DNA from: Pseudodesulfovibrio sp.
GTDB lineage: Bacteria > Desulfobacterota > Desulfovibrionia > Desulfovibrionales > Desulfovibrionaceae
DNA length: 56,200 nucleotides
NCBI RefSeq assembly: GCF_028692895.1
Contig: NZ_JAQUWN010000022.1
Coordinates: 1-56,200, forward strand
Direction of reading: 5' to 3'
The notes under the pieces are model-generated. The model saw only the letters and a program-made list of their open reading frames with translations. It had not been told where the DNA came from and made no database searches. The number at the start of each line of letters is the position of its first letter. The first letter of the stretch is position 1. The translations under genes and the position numbers were made by a program. This document shows, in pieces, positions 1 to 7,433 of the stretch.

Positions 1-35
1 GGTGCCGCAGAGCACGAATAAGAAAAGGAATACAC
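1..35. repeat. diverged repeat, copy A (cut by window edge)
   Basis: The first 35 bases resemble 27256-27290. Both share a GGTGC start, then AGCACGAATA, a purine, GAAAAGGA and TAC. A second matching block, ggggccgcataagaaagccc at 113-132, matches ggggccacataggaaaagccc at 27306-27326. In one plus frame both copies read S-T-N-(K/R)-K-R, so this may be the 3' end of a coding sequence that starts left of the window and stops at 40-42. The family is not recognised. Confidence 0.45.
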
Positions 36-115
36 TCTATTAGCCGCAATGGTGAGGGTAGAGTCTGGCCTGTGAACAGTCGAAGACAGGGCAAATGGGA
101 GGGATTGACATGGGG

Positions 116-164
116 CCGCATAAGAAAGCCCCTTCGCCGAGCGGAGGGGCTTTCTCTTATGCGG
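116..164. terminator. long bidirectional terminator hairpin
   Basis: The arm CCGCATAAGAAAGCCCC pairs with GGGGCTTTCTCTTATGCGG around a short loop, with a two-base bulge. The long GC-rich core with A/T flanks could end transcription from the left on the plus strand. It could also end the small minus-strand ORF, whose stop codon lies inside the right arm. Confidence 0.7.
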
Positions 165-318
165 CGCGCCGGGACTCCCGACGCGCCTGTTCCTCGGTCA
201 GGAAACTTCGCAATCCCGCCACGGCGTCGAAGACATGCTCGCGCAGGCGATAAGCGCCGCATCCTGGCCTCGGCCGCCCGCGCGATCCTGCCTCTGACGT
301 CCTTTTCAAGACCTGCAC
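157..318 (-). CDS. small ORF, possible regulator remnant
   Basis: This is a 53-residue minus-strand ORF starting with GTG at 318, preceded by a good ribosome site (GGGAGG, about 7 bases upstream). It stops with TAA at 157-159 inside the terminator hairpin. The last half (YRLREHVFDAVAGLRSFL, then an Arg/Glu-rich tail) has amphipathic, real-protein character. The first part is Arg/Gly/Pro rich. A 10-bp perfect inverted repeat lies just upstream at 342-366, which is the arrangement of a self-repressing regulator such as TetR. The ORF is far too short to be intact, so an internally deleted regulator gene is one reading. No family can be assigned with confidence. Confidence 0.3.
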   Translation of the reverse strand: MQVLKRTSEAGSRGRPRPGCGAYRLREHVFDAVAGLRSFLTEEQARRESRRAA

Positions 319-341
319 CAGCCGCTCCTCCCTTCGAATTC

Positions 342-366
342 AAAAATGAATTTATCATTCATTTTT
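342..366. promoter_or_regulatory. perfect inverted repeat, operator-like
   Basis: AAAAATGAAT and ATTCATTTTT form a 10-bp perfect inverted repeat with a 5-base spacer. It sits 24 bases upstream of the GTG of the small minus-strand ORF and about 65 bases past the 3' end of kup. No T-run follows it in a terminator-like way, and its AT-rich arms suit a dimeric repressor operator. The identity of the binding protein is unknown. Confidence 0.45.
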
Positions 367-430
367 CAAAAGCGAACATGCCGCTCACTTTTCAAGTTGC
401 CTAGGTCTGGGGGAAGGATCGCCGAAGCGG

Positions 431-2317
431 TTACAGCTCCAGCCGCGCGCCCACCTCGATGACCCTGTCGGAGGGGATGTTGAAGAAGGACGCGGCGTCC
501 ATGGCGTTGCGCGACAGGAACTGGAAGAGCACGGCGCGCCAGCGGCTCATGGCCGGGTGCTCGCCCACGGTGAGCTTCTCTCGGCCCAGGAAGAAGCTGG
601 CCTGGTCCAGGTCCACGTCCAACCCCTGGCCCCGGCACAGGGAAAAGATGGTCCGGATGTCCGGCTCCTCCATGAACCCGTAGTGGACGATGATCCGGCT
701 GATGCCCAGGCCGATCTTCTCCACCTCGATCTTGTCGAAGTTCGGCACGCGCGGAATCTCCTCGGTGCGGATGTGCAGGAGGTAGACCTTGGTATGCAGG
801 ATCTTGTTGTGGCGCAGGTTCTGGAGCATGGCCACGGGCACGATGTCCCGGCTACGGGTCAGGAAAAAGGCCTGGCCGGGGATGCGCGCCGGATTCTCCT
901 CGGGCACGCGGCCCAGGAAGTCCTCCACATCCATGGTCAGCGCGCGCATCCTGGCGGCCAGGATGTCGCTGCCCTGCTTCCAGGTGACCATGACCAGAAA
1001 GAAGAACAGGCCCACGACCAGGGGGAACCACGCGCCGTGGAATATCTTGGTCAGGTTGGCCGAGAGGAAGGAGACGTCCACCACCAGGAACAGGGCGGTC
1101 AGGGACGCGGCCGCGTAGAGCGACCAGTGGCGCAGCGTGCGCAGGACCTTGAAGTAGAGGATGGAGGTGATGAGCATGGTCGTGGTCACGGCCACGCCGT
1201 ATGCCGCCGCCAGCCTGCTGGAGGACTGGAACCCGAGGACCAGGCCGATGGTGCAGAGCATCAGCAGCCAGTTGACCGGGGCCACGTAGATCTGTCCCCG
1301 GTGCTGGGCCGAGGTGTGGGTGACGCGCAGACGCGGCAGGTAGCCCAGCCGGATGGCCTGGCTGGTCAGGGAGAACGCGCCGGTGATGACGGCCTGGGAG
1401 GCGATTATGGTGGCCATGGTGGCCAGGCCGACCATGGGCGCGAGCCCCCAGCGGGGCACGATGGCGTAGAAGGGATGGTAGGCGTCCGCCGGGTGGTGCA
1501 GCAGGTTCGCGCCCTGGCCGAAATAGTTGAGGACCAGGCTGGGCAGGGCCACGACGAACCAGGTCAGCCGGATGGGGCGGCGGCCGAAGTGCCCCATGTC
1601 CGCATAGATGGCCTCGGCGCCGGTAACCACCAGGAAAACCGCGCCCAGGACCACGAAGCCGTGCAGGTGGTTGCGCAGGAGGAAGGAGAGCCCATGCCAG
1701 GGCGACACCGCCACCAACACGGCCGGGTGGCTCGCCACCTGGATGAACCCGAGCACGGCCAGACAGCCGAGCCAAAGCAGGATGATCGGGCCGAAGAGCG
1801 CGCCCACCATGGCCGTGCCGTGCTTCTGGATGAGGAACAGCCCGATCAGGATGGCCAGAGTGATATGGACCACATAGGGCTGGCAGGCCGGGGCGATGAG
1901 ATCCAGTCCCTCGATGGCGCTCATGACCGAGATGGCCGGGGTAATCATGCCGTCGCCGTAGAGCAGGCAGGAGGCGAAGAGCCCGAGGCCCACCAGGAGC
2001 CAGGCCACGGTGCCCTTGACCACGCGCATGGGCCGGACTAGGGCGGTCAGGGCGATGACGCCGCCCTCGCCGTGGTTGTCCGCGCGCAGGATGAAGAGCA
2101 GGTACTTGACCGTGACGATGAGCAGCAGGGCCCAGAAGATCAGGGAGAGCACCCCGAGGACATTGTCCGGCGTGACCGCGATGGCGTACTCGCCGTGGAA
2201 GCACTCGCGCAGGGCGTAGAGCGGGCTGGTCCCGATATCGCCGAAGACCACACCCAGCGCGGCCAGGGAAAGGGCCGCGAGGCGTTTGCCCGAGGGATTC
2301 TCCGCTACGGTTTCCAT
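431..2317 (-). CDS. kup: Kup-type low-affinity potassium transporter
   Basis: This 628-residue protein has the length and layout of the KUP/HAK/KT family, which takes up K+ with protons across the inner membrane. The N-terminal signature VVFGDIGTSPLYALRECF at about residues 19-36 is diagnostic, followed by about 12 hydrophobic helices to about residue 440 (for example YGDGMITPAISVMSAIEG in the early part). The last 180 residues form the hydrophilic cytoplasmic domain. The ATG at 2317 has only a weak ribosome site, but the signature begins close to it and no better start is visible. The gene lies 173 bases downstream of hisA on the same strand, and a hairpin between them suggests separate transcription. 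Confidence 0.95.
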   Translation of the reverse strand: METVAENPSGKRLAALSLAALGVVFGDIGTSPLYALRECFHGEYAIAVTPDNVLGVLSLIFWALLLIVTVKYLLFILRADNHGEGGVIALTALVRPMRVVKGTVAWLLVGLGLFASCLLYGDGMITPAISVMSAIEGLDLIAPACQPYVVHITLAILIGLFLIQKHGTAMVGALFGPIILLWLGCLAVLGFIQVASHPAVLVAVSPWHGLSFLLRNHLHGFVVLGAVFLVVTGAEAIYADMGHFGRRPIRLTWFVVALPSLVLNYFGQGANLLHHPADAYHPFYAIVPRWGLAPMVGLATMATIIASQAVITGAFSLTSQAIRLGYLPRLRVTHTSAQHRGQIYVAPVNWLLMLCTIGLVLGFQSSSRLAAAYGVAVTTTMLITSILYFKVLRTLRHWSLYAAASLTALFLVVDVSFLSANLTKIFHGAWFPLVVGLFFFLVMVTWKQGSDILAARMRALTMDVEDFLGRVPEENPARIPGQAFFLTRSRDIVPVAMLQNLRHNKILHTKVYLLHIRTEEIPRVPNFDKIEVEKIGLGISRIIVHYGFMEEPDIRTIFSLCRGQGLDVDLDQASFFLGREKLTVGEHPAMSRWRAVLFQFLSRNAMDAASFFNIPSDRVIEVGARLEL

Positions 2318-2401
2318 TTTTGCGGTTTACTGCCGCACTGCGGCGAAGTCAAATCAAGTCCCGCCCGGCCGCCCGGGAGCGCCCGGCCCGGCGGGATAAG
2401 A

Positions 2402-2442
2402 AGGCCCCCTCTCCCCTGCCCTGGCCGGGCGGGAAAAGGGGG
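2402..2442 (-). terminator. possible hisA terminator hairpin
   Basis: In the 173-base gap between kup and hisA, GGCCCCCTC at 2403 can pair with GGGGGC at 2437-2442. On the minus strand the stem is followed by TTCTTAT. A second GC-rich stem, ggcccgc/gcgggcc, lies next to the hisA stop. The stems are imperfect and the T-run is short, so the call is weak. No riboswitch was recognised upstream of kup. Confidence 0.35.
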
Positions 2443-2490
2443 CGAAAAACGCTCGGGCGGCCCGCTGCTGCGGGTCGGCCCCGGCGGGCC

Positions 2491-3219
2491 CTACCGGGCG
2501 TCGATCCAGGCGATGGCCTCCCGGACGTCCAGGGTGCCGACGTAGATGGCCCGACCGGAGATGGCCCCTTCCAGCCCCTTTTTCGAGAGCGGATAGAGGG
2601 CCTTGATGTCGTCCATGGTGTGCACGCCCCCGGCCGCGATGACCGGGATGGACGTCTTGGCGCACAGGGCGGCGAGGCCCTCCACGTTGACGCCGGTCTG
2701 CATGCCGTCGCGCGAGATGTCGGTGTAGACGATGAACCGGACCTTGTCCGCCTCCAGCCGGGGCAGGACGTCGTCCATGGTCAGCCCGGCGTCCTCGACC
2801 CAGCCCTTGGTCTTGAGGCGGCCGTCCACCGCGTCCAGCGAGACGCCGATGCGGCCGGGCAGGGCGCGGCAGAGCTCGGAGAACAGCTCCGGGCTCTCCA
2901 GGGCCATGGTCCCGATGATGAGCCGGTGCACCCCGGCCTCGATGTACTTCTCGGCCGTGGCCACGTCGCGGATGCCGCCGCCGAGCTGGACCGGGATGTC
3001 GATGGCCGCGCAGATGGACTTGATCAGCTCGAAGTTGCGGGGCACGCCGGAGAACGCGCCGTCCAGGTCCACCACATGCAGGTAGCGGGCCCCCTGCTCG
3101 GCCCAGTATTTCGCCTGGGCCACGGGGTCCGGGCCGAAGACCGTGACCTGGTCCTCCTTGCCCTGGGCCAGGCGGACGCACTGGCCGTTCTTGATATCGA
3201 CAGCGGGGAAGAGAATCAT
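2491..3219 (-). CDS. hisA: HisA, ProFAR isomerase of histidine biosynthesis
   Basis: This 242-residue (beta/alpha)8 barrel converts ProFAR to PRFAR, the fourth step of histidine biosynthesis. The start [17 protein letters not shown] carries the catalytic Asp at residue 8. The phosphate-binding loop is [13 protein letters not shown], the second catalytic Asp is in YTDISRDGM at about residue 166, and the second phosphate motif is [14 protein letters not shown]. Length is normal. A ribosome site (GAAGGA) precedes the ATG. The gene is not beside hisF or hisH here, and hisB is 3.5 kb away, so the his genes look scattered in this genome. Confidence 0.95.
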   Translation of the reverse strand: MILFPAVDIKNGQCVRLAQGKEDQVTVFGPDPVAQAKYWAEQGARYLHVVDLDGAFSGVPRNFELIKSICAAIDIPVQLGGGIRDVATAEKYIEAGVHRLIIGTMALESPELFSELCRALPGRIGVSLDAVDGRLKTKGWVEDAGLTMDDVLPRLEADKVRFIVYTDISRDGMQTGVNVEGLAALCAKTSIPVIAAGGVHTMDDIKALYPLSKKGLEGAISGRAIYVGTLDVREAIAWIDAR

Positions 3220-3693
3220 ACACCAAATCCTTCTAAAACTATTTGAAATTACTAAATATCATGACGCATTATCATGCATTGTCGGCCATTCCGCCATCCC
3301 GGTGGCGGCATCCATACGATTTTCATGATGAAAGTTGGCTACTATCATAATTCAACCGAAAAGCTGTCAAGCGAAATCGACCGGCCGGAGCCGGCATTCC
3401 ATCGGCATCAAGATTCGCTCGACAGCCATGGAGGTGCATTTCACCGGTATGTCCAGCAGTTGCGCTCCCCGGCAGAGGCCATTGAAGGGACGCGCAACCA
3501 ACTTCCGGGAGAATGGCAATACCAGGGAACAGAGAAGACCTTGGGAATGGATGGGTGGCAATCGCGGTCAACCAGAAGATTGAGATAATCTTGCCAGTAA
3601 AAAAATGAAAACATCATCCCGACCATTCCACCTTGCCATAAGCACAAGCGCACGCGATGGACATATGATATCGAATGTGGCAATCAAATTGCC
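3220..3693. other. 474-base gap, no gene recognised
   Basis: This gap is AT-richer than the surrounding core genome. It holds a 13-base palindrome, TTTCATGATGAAA (3321-3333), about 100 bases upstream of the hisA start, which could be an operator. ATCATG appears twice at 3258-3276. Short ORFs here overlap on both strands with no ribosome sites and no recognisable protein character. The hisA promoter should lie here, but no convincing -35/-10 pair was seen. Confidence 0.4.
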
Positions 3694-4152
3694 ATGACCC
3701 GCTCTCGAAAATTCACCTGTCTCTTTGCCGGGGGCATCGCCTGCATTGCGTTTGTCTATGCTTTGGCGATTCATTTGCTTTGGAAGGGGGCTCCCTACTC
3801 GGCATCAATATGTGCAGTTTTCGGAGCGTTATTCTTGAGTTTTGTCATATGGCGGCTGCTTTATGAAAAGCGAGGAAAGCAATACGTCAGCGGGGTCATC
3901 CTGGGAGCCCTGTCCGGTTCGATCGTCTTGTTACTCGGACCAATCGGCTTTTATATAGGGTTGGCCTCCGAAAAACCCGAGCCATTGGGGCTTTCCCAGA
4001 TACCTTTTATCCTGGCAATGAGCGGCATAGCATTCCCTGTGGTTTTACTTGCCATGCATGGATGGGCTGTTGTGCTGGCTTCAGTGTTTTGGGGTGGATT
4101 ATTAGAAACCGTGGAGAAGGGTAATAAAATAAAAGTAAAAGGGGAGACATAG
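3694..4152 (+). CDS. small four-helix membrane protein, unknown function
   Basis: A 152-residue protein with four hydrophobic stretches at about residues 8-27, 35-53, 66-88 and 104-134, ending in a short Lys-rich tail (KGNKIKVKGET). It should be an inner-membrane protein. No family is recognised. The start has no clear ribosome site, and codon use is AT-richer than the core genes nearby. It is convergent with the large toxin-like gene, with only 16 bases between the two stops. Small multi-helix membrane proteins often act as immunity proteins for secreted toxins, but those usually lie on the same strand as the toxin. That role is a guess. Confidence 0.6.
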   Translation: MTRSRKFTCLFAGGIACIAFVYALAIHLLWKGAPYSASICAVFGALFLSFVIWRLLYEKRGKQYVSGVILGALSGSIVLLLGPIGFYIGLASEKPEPLGLSQIPFILAMSGIAFPVVLLAMHGWAVVLASVFWGGLLETVEKGNKIKVKGET

Positions 4153-4168
4153 TTCCCCTTCAATACTA

Positions 4169-5011
4169 TTATTTTAGCTTCCGAACATAAGGATTGGTAT
4201 CGAGCATCTCTTCGGTTTGATCATAAGCTTCAGGATTTTTGGGGATCATATGCAACGCTCCTGCTCCGGCAGTTCTTGCCGCTTTACCCAATCCTTTTTT
4301 CTGCCAGATTCCTTTGCCAACTTCTAGGGATTCACGGAAGGCATCCAAATGCCACATGCCTGTGGCATCGACAGTTCCAATGATCTTGTCAATGTCTTCC
4401 TGAGGCAACTCCGCCAAACCTGCCTCAAGATACGCTTCAGAGTGAGAATCGTAAGCCTTTTTCTTCAATTCCTCTGGCTTTGATTCGTCCCACTCGCCGC
4501 TCCTCAGCCCTGATTCCATCTTGAACTGAAGCAGGTTCTTGGTTTTCTCCATCCACGTCTGCCCCTTCTCGGATAATTCCGGCTTCAGCTTGTCGAACCG
4601 CCTGACGTAGTTATCGCCGTATTCGCGATAGTAGGCCGGCGCATTTTTTCCGGGGTTCCGCTCCTCATAGTCCTTGGCCCTTTTTTCGTAATACCCGGTC
4701 TTGCCGAGTTCATCCTTGATCCAGGTGGGCTTGACTCCGGGCTTTTGCTTGTAATGCTCTTCAACGTCTCTAACACTGTTGCCGGTTTGTTTCTCCCACT
4801 CTTCCACGAGCCATGCCGCTCCCGTTGAACTGTCGGGTTTGGCGACTTGCGCTTCCATCTCGCGACCCTGCGCAGCGGAATACCTGCGAGAGACTGCCTC
4901 CAGAGCCTCCGTCTGCTCTTTTCCCGCAGTGTTTTTTTTGCTGATGCGTCTGCAGGTCTCCGTGACCGTCATCGCCGAGCGCCGCAGCTTTTCCCTTTCC
5001 AGCGGCATCAC
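4169..5011 (-). CDS. C-terminal part of frameshifted toxin-like protein
   Basis: This 280-residue frame (GTG 5011 or ATG 5008) runs on from the upstream ORF after a one-base shift and shares 242 bases with it. It is hydrophilic and charged. A region from about residue 110 has YYREYGDNYVRRFDKLKP, then LSEKGQTWMEKTKNLLQ, then SEAYLEAGLAELPQEDIDKI. From memory this pattern (YGxxYxxRF, then LSxxGQxWxxxTxxxLQ) recalls C-terminal domains of secreted or polymorphic toxin-like proteins. No catalytic motif can be named. With the shift repaired, the two frames would make one protein of about 530 residues. A run of eight A on the coding strand (4934-4941) is the likeliest place for the indel: seven A would join the frames. 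Confidence 0.65.
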   Translation of the reverse strand: MMPLEREKLRRSAMTVTETCRRISKKNTAGKEQTEALEAVSRRYSAAQGREMEAQVAKPDSSTGAAWLVEEWEKQTGNSVRDVEEHYKQKPGVKPTWIKDELGKTGYYEKRAKDYEERNPGKNAPAYYREYGDNYVRRFDKLKPELSEKGQTWMEKTKNLLQFKMESGLRSGEWDESKPEELKKKAYDSHSEAYLEAGLAELPQEDIDKIIGTVDATGMWHLDAFRESLEVGKGIWQKKGLGKAARTAGAGALHMIPKNPEAYDQTEEMLDTNPYVRKLK

Positions 5012-5759
5012 TCATGGTTCCGGCGCCATTCTCAGCCAGCATGACACCGTCTTCCATCTTGAAACCAGGCTTGACTCCGGAGACCACGCCGTTCTCAGAA
5101 GCCCGTGTCTTTTCCATGTCTACGCCCGCATACCCCAAATACTTATCGTACATCGCGTCGGCGTCCTTCTCATCGAACATGGCCTCGGACAGCACGTACT
5201 TGTTGATGAGATCGAAGGCGGCATCGTCATGGGCCTGGACTCCCTTTTCGTCCCTCGCGCCAAGCGCCCCTTTGGCGATACGCCGCAAGCCCTTGTCGAG
5301 GACGTTTCTGGACCGTTCGTTGAGTTTATCCACGGCGAACTGGCGCCCCTGCTTCAGAAAGCCGTCCTTGATCCTGGGCAGCGAGTCGGCCAGGGCGGCA
5401 TGACGTTTGCCGCCCCTCGGCACGGAGGAGAGGACGGACTGCTCGTAGTCATCGAACTGCTTCTTGAGATTGGCGGCGTCCCTGGACGGCTGTTTGCCGG
5501 TCACGCCCTTCTGCCAGTCGGTCAGCCCCTTGCCGAAGAAGTCATGTGCCTCGTTCTCCTTTTCAACTGTGAAGTTGAGGCGATCCAGATCATGAAAGGC
5601 GTCCGTTTTTTGCTGTCGCCCCTGTTGCTGCCGGTTTTGATTATTGAAGCCGATGCCCATTTCCAGAGCGGACTTGCGCTGGCCGGAAGTGGCATTGCCG
5701 AGCATCTTCCTCTGCTCGTCGGGGTCCATGTCGATGAGTGATTTTCCAAAGTCAAACAT
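4770..5759 (-). CDS. N-terminal part of frameshifted toxin-like protein
   Basis: The ATG at 5759 has a very strong ribosome site (CAGGAGG), so translation really starts here. The first 250 residues are hydrophilic, Gln/Asp/Lys rich and mostly helical (MFDFGKSLIDMDPDEQRKML, then a Gln-rich stretch around residue 40). No signal peptide or membrane segment is seen. From about residue 250 the frame turns Gly/Ser/Arg rich and loses protein character, while the frame shifted by +1 becomes protein-like. True coding in this frame therefore probably ends between 5010 and 4934. The gene has no operon partner: its 5' neighbour is the lipoprotein gene behind a terminator. Decayed gene, phase-variable gene or assembly indel are all possible. 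Confidence 0.65.
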   Translation of the reverse strand: MFDFGKSLIDMDPDEQRKMLGNATSGQRKSALEMGIGFNNQNRQQQGRQQKTDAFHDLDRLNFTVEKENEAHDFFGKGLTDWQKGVTGKQPSRDAANLKKQFDDYEQSVLSSVPRGGKRHAALADSLPRIKDGFLKQGRQFAVDKLNERSRNVLDKGLRRIAKGALGARDEKGVQAHDDAAFDLINKYVLSEAMFDEKDADAMYDKYLGYAGVDMEKTRASENGVVSGVKPGFKMEDGVMLAENGAGTMSDAAGKGKAAALGDDGHGDLQTHQQKKHCGKRADGGSGGSLSQVFRCAGSRDGSASRQTRQFNGSGMARGRVGETNRQQC

Positions 5760-5993
5760 AGCCGAATTCCTCCTGTCAGGATTTTGAGGTTACAGATCAA
5801 ACATCCTAACCCCGGTTTTCGGCCCAGGGGAAAAACGGAAGAAAAAGGGTACCCAAAGGATAAAAGAAGCATAAAAGAGCAGCTTGACAGGGTTTCATTG
5901 AAGGGCTGGCAAACCGGCTTCTCCGTTTCAACCCCGGCCCATCGCCGCCAACCGCACGGGTCGGCGTTCTCGGCCGTCAGGCGGCCGGAAAAC

Positions 5994-6029
5994 ACAAAAA
6001 AAGGGTTAGCTGAAAACAGCCAACCCTTT
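5994..6029 (-). terminator. Rho-independent terminator of the hisB-lipoprotein unit
   Basis: AAGGGTTAGCTG pairs with CAGCCAACCCTT around AAAA, with a run of seven A on the plus strand at 5996-6002, that is a T-run on the minus strand. It lies 50 bases past the stop of the lipoprotein gene. Confidence 0.85.
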
Positions 6030-6079
6030 GATTTTTATAATCCGAGTCTTTCGCGCGTTTCAGGCAACGCGCATCGGCA

Positions 6080-6730
6080 TTACAAACCGAGTTCCGTGAG
6101 CTTTTCGTCGATGCCGTCCGAGGCCAGACGGGTGGCGGTGACCCACTGGCCGCCTCGGGAGGCGAATTTCTTGGCGGTGAGCAGGTTCTCCATGAGCGAC
6201 TCCTGGGTCTCCTCGTAACGGGCGCGGGTCATGCGCTCGTTCTTCACGTCGATGAGGAAGAAGTCGATGGCCACCGAGGCCGGAGCCTCCACGCCGGAGG
6301 TCGAGCCGACCCGCTCGCTCCAGTGGGTGACCTGCGGCACGAGCAGCAGGTCCGCCTGGATGCACTTGGCCACGCCGAGCCAGTACTTCCAGGCCGAAAG
6401 CTTGGGCAGGCCGGACTGCTCGAAGACCACCACTTCCTGGCACTGCTTCACCGCGTCCGGGGTGATGTAGTCGAAGACCTGGTGGCGGCGCAGCGTGTCG
6501 GTCAGGATGGAGTCCAGGGCCTCGAGGGTGCCGTCGGGCACGGGATGGCCCTCCTCCTCCAGGTATCCGGCCAGGAGCTGCCAGTTGTAGATCGGATTGG
6601 AGAACCCGGCCACGGCCAGCTTGCCCTCGGGCCGGGGCACGGCGGCGGTGCGCTTGGAGCCGCAACCGGCCGCCAGGAGCAGGGAACAACACAGGGCCGA
6701 AAGAAGGAAAACTTTCATCATGCGTCGCAT
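6080..6730 (-). CDS. lipoprotein of unknown function (hisB partner)
   Basis: A 216-residue protein with a lipoprotein signal peptide: [18 protein letters not shown], then the lipobox LAAGC, so Cys at about residue 24 should be lipidated. The mature part has FSNPIYNWQLLAGYLEEEG, a likely fold start, and no cofactor motif I can name. The pattern LLLVPQVTHWSERVGS plus a later FFLIDVKNERMTRARYEE resembles lipoproteins that assemble in the periplasm or outer membrane. The start at 6730 overlaps the hisB stop (TGATG), so translation is coupled, although MMKVF at 6721 is also possible. Length beyond 6730 in this frame is out-of-frame noise from hisB. The function is unknown. Confidence 0.85.
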   Translation of the reverse strand: MRRMMKVFLLSALCCSLLLAAGCGSKRTAAVPRPEGKLAVAGFSNPIYNWQLLAGYLEEEGHPVPDGTLEALDSILTDTLRRHQVFDYITPDAVKQCQEVVVFEQSGLPKLSAWKYWLGVAKCIQADLLLVPQVTHWSERVGSTSGVEAPASVAIDFFLIDVKNERMTRARYEETQESLMENLLTAKKFASRGGQWVTATRLASDGIDEKLTELGL

Positions 6731-7317
6731 CAGTCGAGACTCCCTTTGGTGCTGGATACGCCCTTGCGGCCCACGCGCACGGCCTGGGCCAGGGCCAGTC
6801 CCAGGGCCTTGAACGCGGCTTCCAGGAGATGGTGCCCGTTCTGGCCGTATTCGAACTTCACGTGCAGGTTCATGCCCGCCTTGTAGGCCACGGACTTGAG
6901 CATCTCGCGCCAGACGTCCTTCTCGTCGCCCGCGATGACCTCGGGCAGGAGCGCGTCGTCGTAGACGAGGTAGGGACGGCCGGAGAGGTCCACGACCACC
7001 TCGGCCAGGGCCTCGTCCATGGGCACCTTGGCCGACGCCACGCGGACGATGCCCTGCTTGTCGCCCAGGGCCTCGGCCAGGGCCTGGCCCAGGCAAAGGC
7101 CCACGTCCTCCAGGCTGTGGTGGGAGTCGATCTCAAGGTCGCCCCTGCAGGTCAGCTCCAGGTCGAACCCGGCCCAGAAGGCGCACAGGGTGAGCATGTG
7201 GTCCGCGAAGCCGACGCCGGTGTCGACCTTCACCTTCCCCTCGCCGTCCAGGACGAGGGTCAGGGCGATATCCGTTTCCCTGGTGGTGCGGTTAACCGTT
7301 GCCGCGCGCTTGGCCAT
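6730..7317 (-). CDS. hisB: HisB, imidazoleglycerol-phosphate dehydratase
   Basis: This 195-residue monofunctional dehydratase removes water from IGP to give imidazole acetol phosphate in histidine synthesis. The manganese-binding motifs are visible: [18 protein letters not shown] at about residues 35-52, [17 protein letters not shown] at about 64-80, and the late [16 protein letters not shown] at about 160-175. No histidinol-phosphatase domain is fused, unlike the E. coli protein. The ATG at 7317 follows a clear AAGGAG. It overlaps the lipoprotein gene by one base and lies downstream of the tatC terminator. Confidence 0.97.
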   Translation of the reverse strand: MAKRAATVNRTTRETDIALTLVLDGEGKVKVDTGVGFADHMLTLCAFWAGFDLELTCRGDLEIDSHHSLEDVGLCLGQALAEALGDKQGIVRVASAKVPMDEALAEVVVDLSGRPYLVYDDALLPEVIAGDEKDVWREMLKSVAYKAGMNLHVKFEYGQNGHHLLEAAFKALGLALAQAVRVGRKGVSSTKGSLD

Positions 7318-7389
7318 GGCCTACTCCTTTTGCAAGACGGTGCAGCATCATTGATGCTGGACTGTATAGTAAAACTCTAGAAAAGGAAA

Positions 7390-7424
7390 CCGGGCGTCGG
7401 CGGCCTTTTTGCCGCCCCGCCCGG
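7390..7424 (-). terminator. terminator after tatC
   Basis: CCGGGC at 7390 pairs with GCCCGG at 7419, and the inner GGCGGC pairs with GCCGCC around TTTTT. On the minus strand a T-rich stretch follows. It lies 10 bases past the tatC stop and separates the tat genes from hisB. Confidence 0.65.
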
Positions 7425-7433
7425 TCAATTCCG

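Noticed and set aside
2318..2490. riboswitch upstream of kup
   Set aside because: Potassium transporters are sometimes controlled by c-di-AMP riboswitches, but no conserved core could be recognised in this short gap.
2072..3246. plus-strand frames opposite kup and hisA
   Set aside because: They are His/Gln/Gly-rich shadows of kup and hisA with no ribosome sites or known motifs.
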